This document shows positions 8,695-17,220 of a stretch of 46,985 nt of DNA, one piece after another (the first letter of the stretch is position 1; every line of letters starts with the position of its first letter). The notes beneath the pieces are model-generated. The model saw nothing but the letters and a program-made list of their open reading frames with translations. It was not told the origin of the DNA and did no database searches. The position numbers and the translations under genes are program-made. The DNA is from Bacteroidota bacterium (GTDB taxonomy: Bacteria; Bacteroidota; Bacteroidia; B-17B0; Aurantibacillaceae), in the NCBI GenBank assembly GCA_021155905.1, contig JAJNBG010000031.1:1-46985 (forward strand), given 5' to 3'.

Positions 8695-9520
8695 ATCTTT
8701 CATACCTTCTCCATTTTTAAACACATTGGTCTATGCTAATGTGTTTATTGCTGTTTGCGCTTTATTACAGGTTTTGTTAACCTATCATTTCTTCGCCATT
8801 CCCGTTAACTTCGACAACAATGCTTACCTGGCCTTTGTGTTGCTTGCAACGTATTTGCAATATAATGTACAAAGAGGATACTACATTGTTAATCACACAA
8901 GCTCTACGTCTCCAAGATCACAATGGGTTCTTAAGCATAAAAAAATAATGGGGTATAGCATTGGCGTTTCCCTGGTTATTTTATTATTTCTTTGCAACAA
9001 GCTCAGTATGCTGTCAATCGGAATTATGGTTGGCGCCGAAATCGTTTCCACTCTTTACTATCTGCAACCATTTAATTTAAGACGTCACGGATACATTAAG
9101 CCTTTTTTAATTTCGGCAGTTTGGGTAATCAGTTGCGGGCTTGTGCCTTTGATTGAAAACCAATTACTCACAACGCATAGTGTATGGTTTTTAGCTTCGC
9201 AATTTGTATTTATATCTGTGCTTTGTATGTTATTTGATATAAAAGATAACGACAAGGATTATTTGTCGGGAGTGAATACCTATGCCAATAGATTCGGCGT
9301 GAATGCCACTAAGATCATTTGTGCTTTGTTAGTTATTATAGGATTTACCTGCTTTTATGTGTTTAAAAGCGACGCTAATTCTTTAATAGCTTCTGTTATA
9401 TTAAGACTGCTACTTGTCGCCACGATCTTGTATACCGATGATAAAAGACACGCGTTTTATTATTACCTGTGGGTAGATGGATTGCTCATTATTCAGACAA
9501 TCCTGTTTTTTATATTCTAA
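8669..9520 (+). CDS. UbiA-like integral membrane protein, first Asp motif absent
   Basis: 283 aa with about eight or nine hydrophobic helices. DIKDNDKDYLSGVNTYANRFGV matches the second Asp-rich motif of UbiA-family prenyltransferases. The expected first NDxxD-type motif is replaced by YLQYNVQRGYY, so catalysis by the normal mechanism is doubtful. Such UbiA-like proteins occur in Bacteroidota without a known role. The ATG at 8669 lies inside tatD; a later start would remove part of the charged N-terminus. The stop overlaps the convergent hldD stop by 4 bp (CTAA). Confidence 0.65.
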   Translation: MRTKYLRTRSFIPSPFLNTLVYANVFIAVCALLQVLLTYHFFAIPVNFDNNAYLAFVLLATYLQYNVQRGYYIVNHTSSTSPRSQWVLKHKKIMGYSIGVSLVILLFLCNKLSMLSIGIMVGAEIVSTLYYLQPFNLRRHGYIKPFLISAVWVISCGLVPLIENQLLTTHSVWFLASQFVFISVLCMLFDIKDNDKDYLSGVNTYANRFGVNATKIICALLVIIGFTCFYVFKSDANSLIASVILRLLLVATILYTDDKRHAFYYYLWVDGLLIIQTILFFIF

Positions 9521-10482
9521 AAATACTTCGTGCCAACGAGGTAATTAGTCACATAATCGTGCACGCCTTCCTCTAAACTGGTGAACGGTTTGTGATAACC
9601 CTGGCCAATCAGTTTGTTCATATTGGCTTCTGTGAAATACTGGTATTTGTCCCTGATATCTATGGGTGTATCAATAAATTCGATTTGAGGTTCTTTGCCT
9701 AAGGCTTTGAATGTAGCGTTCGCCAGGTCTAAAAATGTGCGCGCCTTACCGCTTCCAAGGTTATAGATGCCGCTTTTTAAATTGGAGCCATAAGCGAAAT
9801 ATAATACTTCCACCACATCTTTCACGTAAACAAAATCTCGGAGTTGACCGCCATCCGAATAGCCTGGATTATGGGAACGGAATAATTTAACCTGGCCTTT
9901 GTCATTAATCTGATGAAAAGAATGAAAGATTACGGAAGCCATTCTTCCTTTGTGATATTCATTTGGTCCGTACACGTTAAAGAACTTGAATCCTGCCCAT
10001 TTAGGAGGACAAGTCTTCTGTGTGATCGCCCATTTATCAAAATCGTTTTTACTGTCACCGTATGGGTTGAGCGGTTTTAATAACGGTATTTTAGTTTCAT
10101 CATCTGTGTAACCAAATTCTCCTAAACCATATGTGGCAGCAGAAGAGGCATACACCAAAGGTATAAAATGTTTGGCACAGGTATTCCAGATAGATTTGGT
10201 GTAGTTTAAGTTAAGTTCATTAAAGAGATCAACACTGAATTCGGTTGTATCTGTTCTCGCGCCAATGTGGTAAACGAATGTGACTTCAGCTGCGTGTTCT
10301 TCAAACCATTTTAAAAAAATGGAACGTTCCATTTTATGAATAAAATTTTTGGTGTGATAATTCTCAATTTTTTGCAATTTAGAAAAATCATCCACTAAAA
10401 TTAAATTTTCGTGACCTTCGTTATTTAATTTGGTAATTAAACAACTTCCGATAAAGCCCGCGGCACCTGTGATGACAATCAT
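9517..10482 (-). CDS. hldD: ADP-L-glycero-D-manno-heptose 6-epimerase
   Basis: 321 aa extended SDR protein. The NADP-binding motif TGAAGFIG is at 5-12, the conserved YASSAATYG at 111-119, and the catalytic YxxxK is Y141/K145 within NPYGDSKNDFDKW. FKFFNVYGPNEYHKGRMASVIFH is specific to the RfaD/HldD branch. It converts ADP-D-glycero- to ADP-L-glycero-manno-heptose for the LPS core. The GT9 gene 1.6 kb away is a likely user of the product. Confidence 0.93.
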   Translation of the reverse strand: MIVITGAAGFIGSCLITKLNNEGHENLILVDDFSKLQKIENYHTKNFIHKMERSIFLKWFEEHAAEVTFVYHIGARTDTTEFSVDLFNELNLNYTKSIWNTCAKHFIPLVYASSAATYGLGEFGYTDDETKIPLLKPLNPYGDSKNDFDKWAITQKTCPPKWAGFKFFNVYGPNEYHKGRMASVIFHSFHQINDKGQVKLFRSHNPGYSDGGQLRDFVYVKDVVEVLYFAYGSNLKSGIYNLGSGKARTFLDLANATFKALGKEPQIEFIDTPIDIRDKYQYFTEANMNKLIGQGYHKPFTSLEEGVHDYVTNYLVGTKYF

Positions 10483-10486
10483 GGTA

Positions 10487-12571
10487 TTATTTAATGATGG
10501 TTAGTTTTTTTGTGACAACCGAATTTTTAAAAGAAAGCTGAACACTGTAATTTCCTGAGCGCAATTCATCTATATTCAACGTGTGAATAACGTTTCCGGC
10601 GTTCACATTTTTTGTTTCAATAGAGACTAGTTCTCCCAATGTGTTATAAATACACATCTTCACAAACTCATCCTGCTTTAGGCTATAAGTCAAATAACAA
10701 ACATCGGTTGCAGGATTTGGAAATACATTTAACTGAATGTCTGTAGTTGTTATTTCTTTTACTCCAACAAGAACTTCAGAACCGGAGGTTAATTTTGCTT
10801 CACCCACATTTAAAATGTTTCTGTTTTTTGAATCAGCGCTGTATTCACTCAGGACCCCGATGAGATAAATGTTATCTGCGTTATACCTGAATTCACCACC
10901 GGCAGGAGAAGGCAATGTATAGGTATAGGTTTTTGAAAATGTCAATCCATTAGTAGGACCACTAGCGGGAATAATTCCCGGAGCACCGTAAGGGCCATCA
11001 GCTATGTTATTGATCACGTACTGATGCGTGTATTCGGATGGATTTAAAAGATAAGTGGTCGGATTCAGATAGGTGCCCATTTGGTAATAAGGTGAAGAGC
11101 CAATATTAAATAAATAGCTATGCTGGTTCCACTGGTTATCTGTATTATCATTAAAAGGACCGTACACATTATTTTCTTTAATGTATAAATTCAAACGGTA
11201 ATCACCTCTCACCTCACCTTTGAATTCAGTGGAAACGGTAGCAACAACCTGACGTGTAAAAGGATCGTAGGTTACGTTAGTTACGGTAACGGTTGCAGGC
11301 GTTTTCATTGAAAGTCGTTGTGAAATATAGGTGTTCCAGTTTTCCCTGTTAATTGCTGTTTTCTCATTTGCGGGAAAGTAAAACTGGTCAATCGTTGCGC
11401 TTGGGAAATTGGTAGCGTGCTTTTCAATCAGTGTATCCCCTTCCGGAGTTGACATGTTATCATTATCATGAAAGGAGGCAGCAATAACATTTGTATTGGT
11501 ACTCACAATAGACTTCAGTACAGTGTAACCATCAGGGCACCAGCCGCACCAGGCACCGGTAAATTGTTCCAGCAAAACTTTTCTGGGAAGTAAAGTGGAT
11601 GAAATGGTCAGCCCTCCGCTAATCGTATCGTTGGTTTTTATTTGGTCAGCTTGTCCATTAATCTGTTCTGCCCAGATTTTAAAAGAACTGTAAAGGGCCG
11701 TTGAAGAGCTGTATGGCTGGGTAAATGTAAGTGATCTGCTTTCCAGGTAATTCAGAGCAGGGGATAAAATTTTCATTTCATTGACTGTTGCGCCACTTTC
11801 CATCATGTATTTAATGGTGAGGGTATTGATGGGAGTATTGCCATAATTTTTAAAAGTGGCAGTCATGATATTATTGGAGTTTACAGAGGAGTATTTATAA
11901 ACGTTCTGAGATACAGCAGCAACATCATAAGCAGTGCTGATTTCAGTTACAGAAATGTCATCCAGCCATAATTGATATTTATTGGTTGAATTATTCTTAA
12001 AGGCAATCCGGATATTTTGACCGGCAAAGGATGCCAGGGAAATACCGTGTGTTTGCCATGTATTTTTTTCTGCTGCGGTATTGAATAAAAGAGTTGTGAA
12101 ATCACCGGCAACCGGCATATTGGTTGAGCTGACTGCGGCATACACCTCATAACCATCCGCATTGTTAAGATCCGGTGCCATGGCTTCCCAGGTAAGAACG
12201 GAATTGACAGTGATGCTGCTAATAGTTGGAGTGATAAGCAAGGCAGCGGCAGTACCTGATGGATTTAACCAGGACGTAGAAACCGCAAATGTATCGGTGC
12301 CATTATGTGGCATATAACTTAACCAGGCTTTTTGTTTTTGACCAATAGCCCTAAAAGGATAGTTCGCCGTTAATGTATCGGCGGTTAAACTGCCGCTATT
12401 AATAGCAAACATTCCATTAGGAACATCTGTATATAAATAAGTGGTATTGTTGGCAGTGATTGTACCGGTGTTCATCACAAGGCTATTGAACCTTTCACTA
12501 TAGAGAGCTTGAGAAAAGGATTTTTCTGCGGTGATAATAATAAGTACTGAGTAAAGTATTTGTTTTAGCAT
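10487..12571 (-). CDS. T9SS cargo: choice-of-anchor J plus Omp28-like thioredoxin fold
   Basis: 694 aa secreted protein starting MLKQILYSVLIIITAEKSFS (signal peptide). An N-terminal beta-rich region (about 20-210) with AWLSYMP, LLITPTIS and LWLDDISV resembles choice-of-anchor J domains. A central Omp28-like domain contains EQFTGAWCGWCPDG with redox-type cysteines C342 and C345. The end is a T9SS type A sorting domain starting at VFPNPATD. It is paralogous to the protein at 13562-15526. An upstream in-frame ATG near 12607 lies within a hairpin and is less likely as the start. Expected location is the cell surface or medium. Confidence 0.85.
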   Translation of the reverse strand: MLKQILYSVLIIITAEKSFSQALYSERFNSLVMNTGTITANNTTYLYTDVPNGMFAINSGSLTADTLTANYPFRAIGQKQKAWLSYMPHNGTDTFAVSTSWLNPSGTAAALLITPTISSITVNSVLTWEAMAPDLNNADGYEVYAAVSSTNMPVAGDFTTLLFNTAAEKNTWQTHGISLASFAGQNIRIAFKNNSTNKYQLWLDDISVTEISTAYDVAAVSQNVYKYSSVNSNNIMTATFKNYGNTPINTLTIKYMMESGATVNEMKILSPALNYLESRSLTFTQPYSSSTALYSSFKIWAEQINGQADQIKTNDTISGGLTISSTLLPRKVLLEQFTGAWCGWCPDGYTVLKSIVSTNTNVIAASFHDNDNMSTPEGDTLIEKHATNFPSATIDQFYFPANEKTAINRENWNTYISQRLSMKTPATVTVTNVTYDPFTRQVVATVSTEFKGEVRGDYRLNLYIKENNVYGPFNDNTDNQWNQHSYLFNIGSSPYYQMGTYLNPTTYLLNPSEYTHQYVINNIADGPYGAPGIIPASGPTNGLTFSKTYTYTLPSPAGGEFRYNADNIYLIGVLSEYSADSKNRNILNVGEAKLTSGSEVLVGVKEITTTDIQLNVFPNPATDVCYLTYSLKQDEFVKMCIYNTLGELVSIETKNVNAGNVIHTLNIDELRSGNYSVQLSFKNSVVTKKLTIIK

Positions 12572-12588
12572 AGTATAAAAATGATAGT

Positions 12589-12609
12589 GGTTGGCATTTA
12601 GTGCCAACC
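12589..12609 (-). promoter_or_regulatory. Leader hairpin upstream of an Omp28-like gene
   Basis: GGTTGGCA (12589-12596) pairs perfectly with TGCCAACC (12602-12609) over a 5-nt loop, 18 bp upstream of the ATG. On the minus strand a T-run follows about 7 nt later. It could be a leader hairpin or a weak terminator/attenuator. Confidence 0.4.
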
Positions 12610-12720
12610 ATCACAAAAATAGGGTTTTTAATTAAAACGCGTATTTAGACCTTCTTTTTTTATACCCGATAATGCCATTTTAAGTTAAATATACAAGATA
12701 ACCGAGATTTAGTGCAAAAC

Positions 12721-12750
12721 AGAAAGGCTGATGCGCACATCAGCCTTTCT
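12721..12750 (-). terminator. Terminator after the small T9SS cargo gene
   Basis: Perfect 13-bp stem AGAAAGGCTGATG / CATCAGCCTTTCT with a 4-nt loop, 23 bp beyond the stop at 12774, followed on the minus strand by a short T-rich tract. Confidence 0.75.
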
Positions 12751-12773
12751 GTTAAACTTAAAAACTTACTTTA

Positions 12774-13493
12774 CTATTTACTGATGACTAATTTACGACT
12801 TGTTGTTCCGCCCGATGTCGAAACATGAATGTCATAAACACCATTGGCCCAATTTCCGGTATTCAAATGTATGGTGTGGTTTCCTGCTGCACTGTTGTTA
12901 ATGGTTTCATGATATGTCTCACGGCACATCACATCCATGACGCGGATGTTAATGGTTTCATTTTGAAGAAGGTCAAATGTCAGCGTTGTTTCGTTCTTCG
13001 CAGGATTAGGAAACAATAAAACATCACCCATAGAAAAATTTGTTTCACTAATCGCGGTGGGAGTGCTTACAATGATTTGAAAGGTTAAGGTATCTATCTG
13101 TATACTACCTCTCTTAACAATGTATTTAATCGTGTTTGTTCCAGTTGTAATGCCTGAATACATATGAAACTTAATCCAGCCTTTGTCATTGGGAGCAATA
13201 GTCGGCATGATTCCACTATGTGGCAGGTTTAAAAAACAAATCCCACTGTTACATAGTTCAAACCGGGAGTCAACCAAAGTATCAGTCAAAATTTGTTTCC
13301 AGGTCAAATCCAGGTTTTGAGACCCGGTGTTTAAAATTTCGATACCTCCAAAATCGCTTGCATTTGTATCAAGATTAAACACATAATTTTTACCAGGACT
13401 AAAGGTGTAAGTTTGGCAAGTTATTTTATTTGGCACTAACAGGCATATTAGAAACAGGAAAATAATCAGGTATAGGTTGTTCAGGTGAGACAT
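12774..13493 (-). CDS. Small T9SS cargo protein with CX4C motif
   Basis: 239 aa. The hydrophobic signal peptide is about residues 8-26 (IIFLFLICLLVPNKITCQ). A beta-rich middle contains ELCNSGICF, a CX4C pair with G at the third spacer position. A T9SS sorting domain starts at LLFPNPAKNETTLTFDL. The CX4C segment and layout match the neighbour at 15548-16321 (YFCFAGQCY), so the two are paralogs. It sits between the two large Omp28-like genes and has its own terminator. No enzymatic role can be assigned. Confidence 0.75.
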   Translation of the reverse strand: MSHLNNLYLIIFLFLICLLVPNKITCQTYTFSPGKNYVFNLDTNASDFGGIEILNTGSQNLDLTWKQILTDTLVDSRFELCNSGICFLNLPHSGIMPTIAPNDKGWIKFHMYSGITTGTNTIKYIVKRGSIQIDTLTFQIIVSTPTAISETNFSMGDVLLFPNPAKNETTLTFDLLQNETINIRVMDVMCRETYHETINNSAAGNHTIHLNTGNWANGVYDIHVSTSGGTTSRKLVISK

Positions 13494-13504
13494 GTTTTGC
13501 GTTT

Positions 13505-13542
13505 AAAAAAACAGGAGGTTGGACTTAAAGCCAACCTCCTGT
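13505..13542 (-). terminator. Strong terminator after an Omp28-like gene
   Basis: ACAGGAGGTTGG (13511-13522) pairs with CCAACCTCCTGT (13531-13542). On the minus strand the stem is followed directly by a run of Ts. It lies 20 bp past the stop at 13562. Confidence 0.88.
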
Positions 13543-13561
13543 AAATAATGTGATTAAAAAT

Positions 13562-15526
13562 CTATTTAATAACGTCTAATTTATGGCTTACGCTTCCATT
13601 AGCTGTTGAAATATTTACATTATAAATGCCGTTTGTCCAGTTTTCGGTATTTAAATTAATGGTTTGAATTCCTGCAGGAACTTTATTTAAAGTTTCTGTA
13701 TAAATAACCTGACCCATTAAACTTAATACGTTAACTGTAACGGTTTCTTCTTTAACTAAGTTGAGTTCAATTGTTGCATTATTTGTCGCAGGATTCGGGT
13801 AAATATCAGCTGAAATTTTCTCAGTTGCTAATTGCTTAATGCCGGTGGAAATAGATAAAGGAGTAGAGTTGGCATTGAAAACCATGTTCGTTTTCGCGTC
13901 AACTAATAACGCATGAACCGTCATTTTGCTTGCATTGTATGCTGCAGGAACAGTATAGCTAAACACAGATGAAGTATAAGTTGTTCCGGCTACTAAAGTA
14001 CTAGGAAGACTGTTTGCTGCACCTGTAAAGCCACCTAAAATTGTACGGGCAACAAAATCATAATGAATGCTGGCTGCCGGAACCGGATTCGGTGAAGTTT
14101 GCCAGTCACGTCCTGCCCCGTCTAATGGCTGATTTTGAGATGCTGAGCTATAGTAATTGACTTGATTATAGGCGCTTGTTGTTCCGGCAACATTATCTTC
14201 AGTAAATACAATTGCCAGACGGTAATCATTTGCTGAGTTGTTATTAGCAAGCCCGCAAGCAATTTGAGTGTTAACCACAACATCTGCTACTCTGGTACCG
14301 CTATTGTAAGTAGGAGTTACTACCAAATTACCCAAACTGAAATCATTAAGGTGAGCCGCATAGGAATCAAACATGTCTGAAGGATCAAGCTCTTCAATTG
14401 CTCTGCCGCATAACGCAGTAGGATATCCTGATATCAATGTACCAATACCACTATCATAAGCTGCATGAACCATTGGATCTCCATTATGCACAGCAATTAA
14501 TGCAGTTGTATTAGGGTGCATTTTGTACATAGAGTCCATATAAACTGTTCCTCTTGGACACCATCCGCACCATGTTCCTGTACCTTCTTCAAAAACTACT
14601 TTATGACTCGGCATAAAAGAATAACCTTTAATCGAGTTTGTTAATGTGTCATTAGTTTGTGTGGCATCACCGGTTAATTCTACCCACACCTTTAGATTAG
14701 ATTCATTTGCTGAGGGAATGGTGTAAGGAGTAGTAAAGGTAACATTAGCGGTTTGTCCGTAACTTAAATTTAAACCTGTAACGTTCCTGGTTGCAGTAAC
14801 AACACCATCACTGTATTTGGCTGTAAACGCGGTAACGTTATTAAATCCATTGTTTTTCACTTTTGCAGTAATCGTTTTGTTTGCGCCAACGGAACCAAAA
14901 GTTGCTAATCCGGTTGGAGTTGTTGCAGCTAAAATAAGATCCGTAGGAGCCGGAACTACTAAACTGATATCATCTAACCATAATAGGTACATATCATTTG
15001 AATTATTAACAAAAGCGATTTGCACAGTTTGGCCGGCATACGCATTTAAATTAATACTTCTTGTGTTCCATGTTGAAGTTTCTGCAGCAACCGTCAATAG
15101 GGTCGTGCTAAAACTTGTAGTGGTTGTTCCGGTAGTTGAAATTTTAACTAAATAACCGTCCGGGTAAGAAGCATCGGGTGCATTTGCCGCCCATGTAAGA
15201 ACACCATTTGCAGGAACCGAAAATGTTGGTGTAATCAACCAATCATTAGAAACACCTGCTGGCGTGTAATAAGATGTACTTACTACAATTCTCCCGTGAG
15301 CTGCTGTAGCAGGATCAGTGGATGCAGACATATTGCGGGTAACCCACGCTTTATTAGTAAAACTATAAGTCGATAATGCAGACGCAACGGTTTTATTATC
15401 TACGTTGTTTTGAAACCAACCTACAGGTATGGCGACCCCGGTGGTAGAAGAAAAGTTTTGGGTAAATGTTTGAGCCTTGGCAAAGACTGCCGTAATTATT
15501 GCTATCGCTAGTAGGTGTTTTTTCAT
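13562..15526 (-). CDS. T9SS cargo: choice-of-anchor J plus Omp28-like thioredoxin fold
   Basis: 654 aa, starting with MKKHLLAIAIITAVFAKAQ (signal peptide). The N-terminal choice-of-anchor J-like region includes DWLITPTFSVPANGVLTW and LLWLDDISLV. The Omp28-like domain contains EEGTGTWCGWCPRGT with C320 and C323. A T9SS sorting domain begins at IYPNPATNNATIELNL. It has the same domain order as the protein at 10487-12571. A surface-exposed or secreted thiol-active protein is the best guess; Omp28-family function is poorly known. The start lies 21 bp downstream of the small cargo gene at 15548, so the two probably share a transcript. Confidence 0.86.
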   Translation of the reverse strand: MKKHLLAIAIITAVFAKAQTFTQNFSSTTGVAIPVGWFQNNVDNKTVASALSTYSFTNKAWVTRNMSASTDPATAAHGRIVVSTSYYTPAGVSNDWLITPTFSVPANGVLTWAANAPDASYPDGYLVKISTTGTTTTSFSTTLLTVAAETSTWNTRSINLNAYAGQTVQIAFVNNSNDMYLLWLDDISLVVPAPTDLILAATTPTGLATFGSVGANKTITAKVKNNGFNNVTAFTAKYSDGVVTATRNVTGLNLSYGQTANVTFTTPYTIPSANESNLKVWVELTGDATQTNDTLTNSIKGYSFMPSHKVVFEEGTGTWCGWCPRGTVYMDSMYKMHPNTTALIAVHNGDPMVHAAYDSGIGTLISGYPTALCGRAIEELDPSDMFDSYAAHLNDFSLGNLVVTPTYNSGTRVADVVVNTQIACGLANNNSANDYRLAIVFTEDNVAGTTSAYNQVNYYSSASQNQPLDGAGRDWQTSPNPVPAASIHYDFVARTILGGFTGAANSLPSTLVAGTTYTSSVFSYTVPAAYNASKMTVHALLVDAKTNMVFNANSTPLSISTGIKQLATEKISADIYPNPATNNATIELNLVKEETVTVNVLSLMGQVIYTETLNKVPAGIQTINLNTENWTNGIYNVNISTANGSVSHKLDVIK

Positions 15527-15547
15527 GTGATATGGTTTTTGTGGTTT

Positions 15548-16321
15548 TTATTTATTAATGGTAAATTTTTTAACTGTTTTGTCGTTTCCGGATACAAGCG
15601 TTGCAAAGTAGATCCCCGGTGAAAGTGATTCTATCTCTAAAGGAATAATACTTTTTCCCACAGATAATTCAATATTTTTTACGCTTACAGTGGAGCCTAA
15701 CGCGTTGGTAATGGTTACTGTAGCATTGTTAACTTCTGAATTGGCATTAACTGTTATAAATGCCTTGTTATTTGATGGATTAGGATATACATCAGAAACA
15801 AACGACAACAGAGAAGAATAGGATTTTACAGAAGCAGCGGGGTCATTGTATTTAACAGTAAACTCCATTACGTCAACTGCTGCATTCGTTGTTTCATAAA
15901 GACGATATCGGATACTTGAAACTCCTGCAACACCTGCCTCTTCAATGTGAACACTGATCGGACGACCCGCAGTATACACATCCTGATTTGGCGTTAAAGT
16001 CTCAGTTTTTGGAGCAGTAAAAACATTCGGTGTATAACACTGTCCGGCAAAACAAAAATATGGATTTGCAGAATCACCAGGCGCCGCTATATTTCTTGTG
16101 TCATAGTACATTCTCATTTTGTAAGTTTTTGTACCTGAACTGGTATTTTTAATGTTTATATCCACCACATCAGATCCCAGCGCACCAACAGTTCTATAAA
16201 TTACCATACCATTTGTAATGGTAACACTATTTGTAACATCTGTTACCAGGAGTGAGGATTGTGCAAACAGTGCAGCGGAATTAACTATTAAAATGGAGCA
16301 AAATAGTATAAGTTTTTTCAT
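15548..16321 (-). CDS. Small T9SS cargo protein with CX4C motif
   Basis: 257 aa with a signal peptide (KKLILFCSILIVNSAALFAQ), a beta-rich domain containing NPYFCFAGQCYTPN (CX4C) and a T9SS sorting domain from VYPNPSNNKAFITVN. It is the first gene of the minus-strand cargo cluster and directly precedes the large Omp28-like gene, a gene order repeated in the next two genes. The 255 bp upstream hold no gene. No enzymatic role can be assigned. Confidence 0.78.
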   Translation of the reverse strand: MKKLILFCSILIVNSAALFAQSSLLVTDVTNSVTITNGMVIYRTVGALGSDVVDINIKNTSSGTKTYKMRMYYDTRNIAAPGDSANPYFCFAGQCYTPNVFTAPKTETLTPNQDVYTAGRPISVHIEEAGVAGVSSIRYRLYETTNAAVDVMEFTVKYNDPAASVKSYSSLLSFVSDVYPNPSNNKAFITVNANSEVNNATVTITNALGSTVSVKNIELSVGKSIIPLEIESLSPGIYFATLVSGNDKTVKKFTINK

Positions 16322-16576
16322 GCATTAAAGGTTTATTAATTAATAAAAGATTTACTATTACAATAATATGAAAGAAATATTCAAAATAATAATGCGATTT
16401 GAATATAAATAGGAATCCTAAAACAAGGCCTGGTGACCGAAAATTTGAGAAAAAACAGCTGAAATCTCCCTGTATTTGCGCATTGGGGAGTAATTTCCTT
16501 CCAAAAATACTGTAGAATATGCAACAAATCATGGGTGTTAAATCCCTGACATTATGGAATTCCTATTTCCAAACCA

Positions 16577-17152
16577 TTACTTTTTGTAAAAATGCATTTC
16601 ATCCAGGTATTCCCAAACGGCTCGTGGAACAAAGAAAGATACGTCTTTTTTACTTTTTATAGATTGCCGGATCATCGTGGATGACAGCTCCATAACAGGA
16701 GCATTTGTCATCATCACGCTTTTGTGATTTTTGAGTTCGCCGGGATTGCAACCTGGTCTTGGGTAAACAAAAAGGAAGTGATTTTTTAAAATCTCTTCAT
16801 AGTTTTTCCATTTGCTGAAAGATTCCAGGTTGTCTTCTCCCATGATTAATGAAAAACGATGTTGTGGATATTTTTCTTTTAAATGAGCAAGCGTATTAAT
16901 TGTGTAAGAGGGTTGAGGCAATCCAAACTCAATATTGTTGCTCTTTAACTGGTTACTGTCTCCAATAGCCAGGTTAACCATATGTAAACGTTGATTCTGG
17001 TCGAGCAAACTTGATTTTTCTTTCAACGGGTTATGCGGCGAGACAATGAACCATACCTGTTCCAGTTCTGTAAATGAGGCCATATAGTTTGCCAGTACCA
17101 TGTGCCCTACATGAACCGGGTTAAAGGAACCAAAAAACAAGCCTATATGCAT
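16577..17152 (-). CDS. nadD: Nicotinate-nucleotide adenylyltransferase
   Basis: 191 aa, normal for the family. GLFFGSFNPVHVGH at 4-17 contains the HxGH nucleotidyltransferase motif (H14, G16, H17); IMGEDN and LSSTMIRQSI complete the T/HxGH fold signatures. It adenylates nicotinate mononucleotide to deamido-NAD in NAD synthesis. It is divergent from holB, with a 68-bp AT-rich gap that must hold both promoters. Confidence 0.93.
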   Translation of the reverse strand: MHIGLFFGSFNPVHVGHMVLANYMASFTELEQVWFIVSPHNPLKEKSSLLDQNQRLHMVNLAIGDSNQLKSNNIEFGLPQPSYTINTLAHLKEKYPQHRFSLIMGEDNLESFSKWKNYEEILKNHFLFVYPRPGCNPGELKNHKSVMMTNAPVMELSSTMIRQSIKSKKDVSFFVPRAVWEYLDEMHFYKK

Positions 17153-17220
17153 AAGGTAAAATTAAACATCATTTTCGATTTAATTCTAAATATTAATGAT
17201 CTAAATATGTAAATTAGCCT

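Noticed and set aside
16281..16532. Minus-strand reading frame upstream of the small T9SS cargo gene
   Set aside because: It overlaps the start of a gene with a clear signal peptide, has no family-like features, and occupies a probable promoter region.
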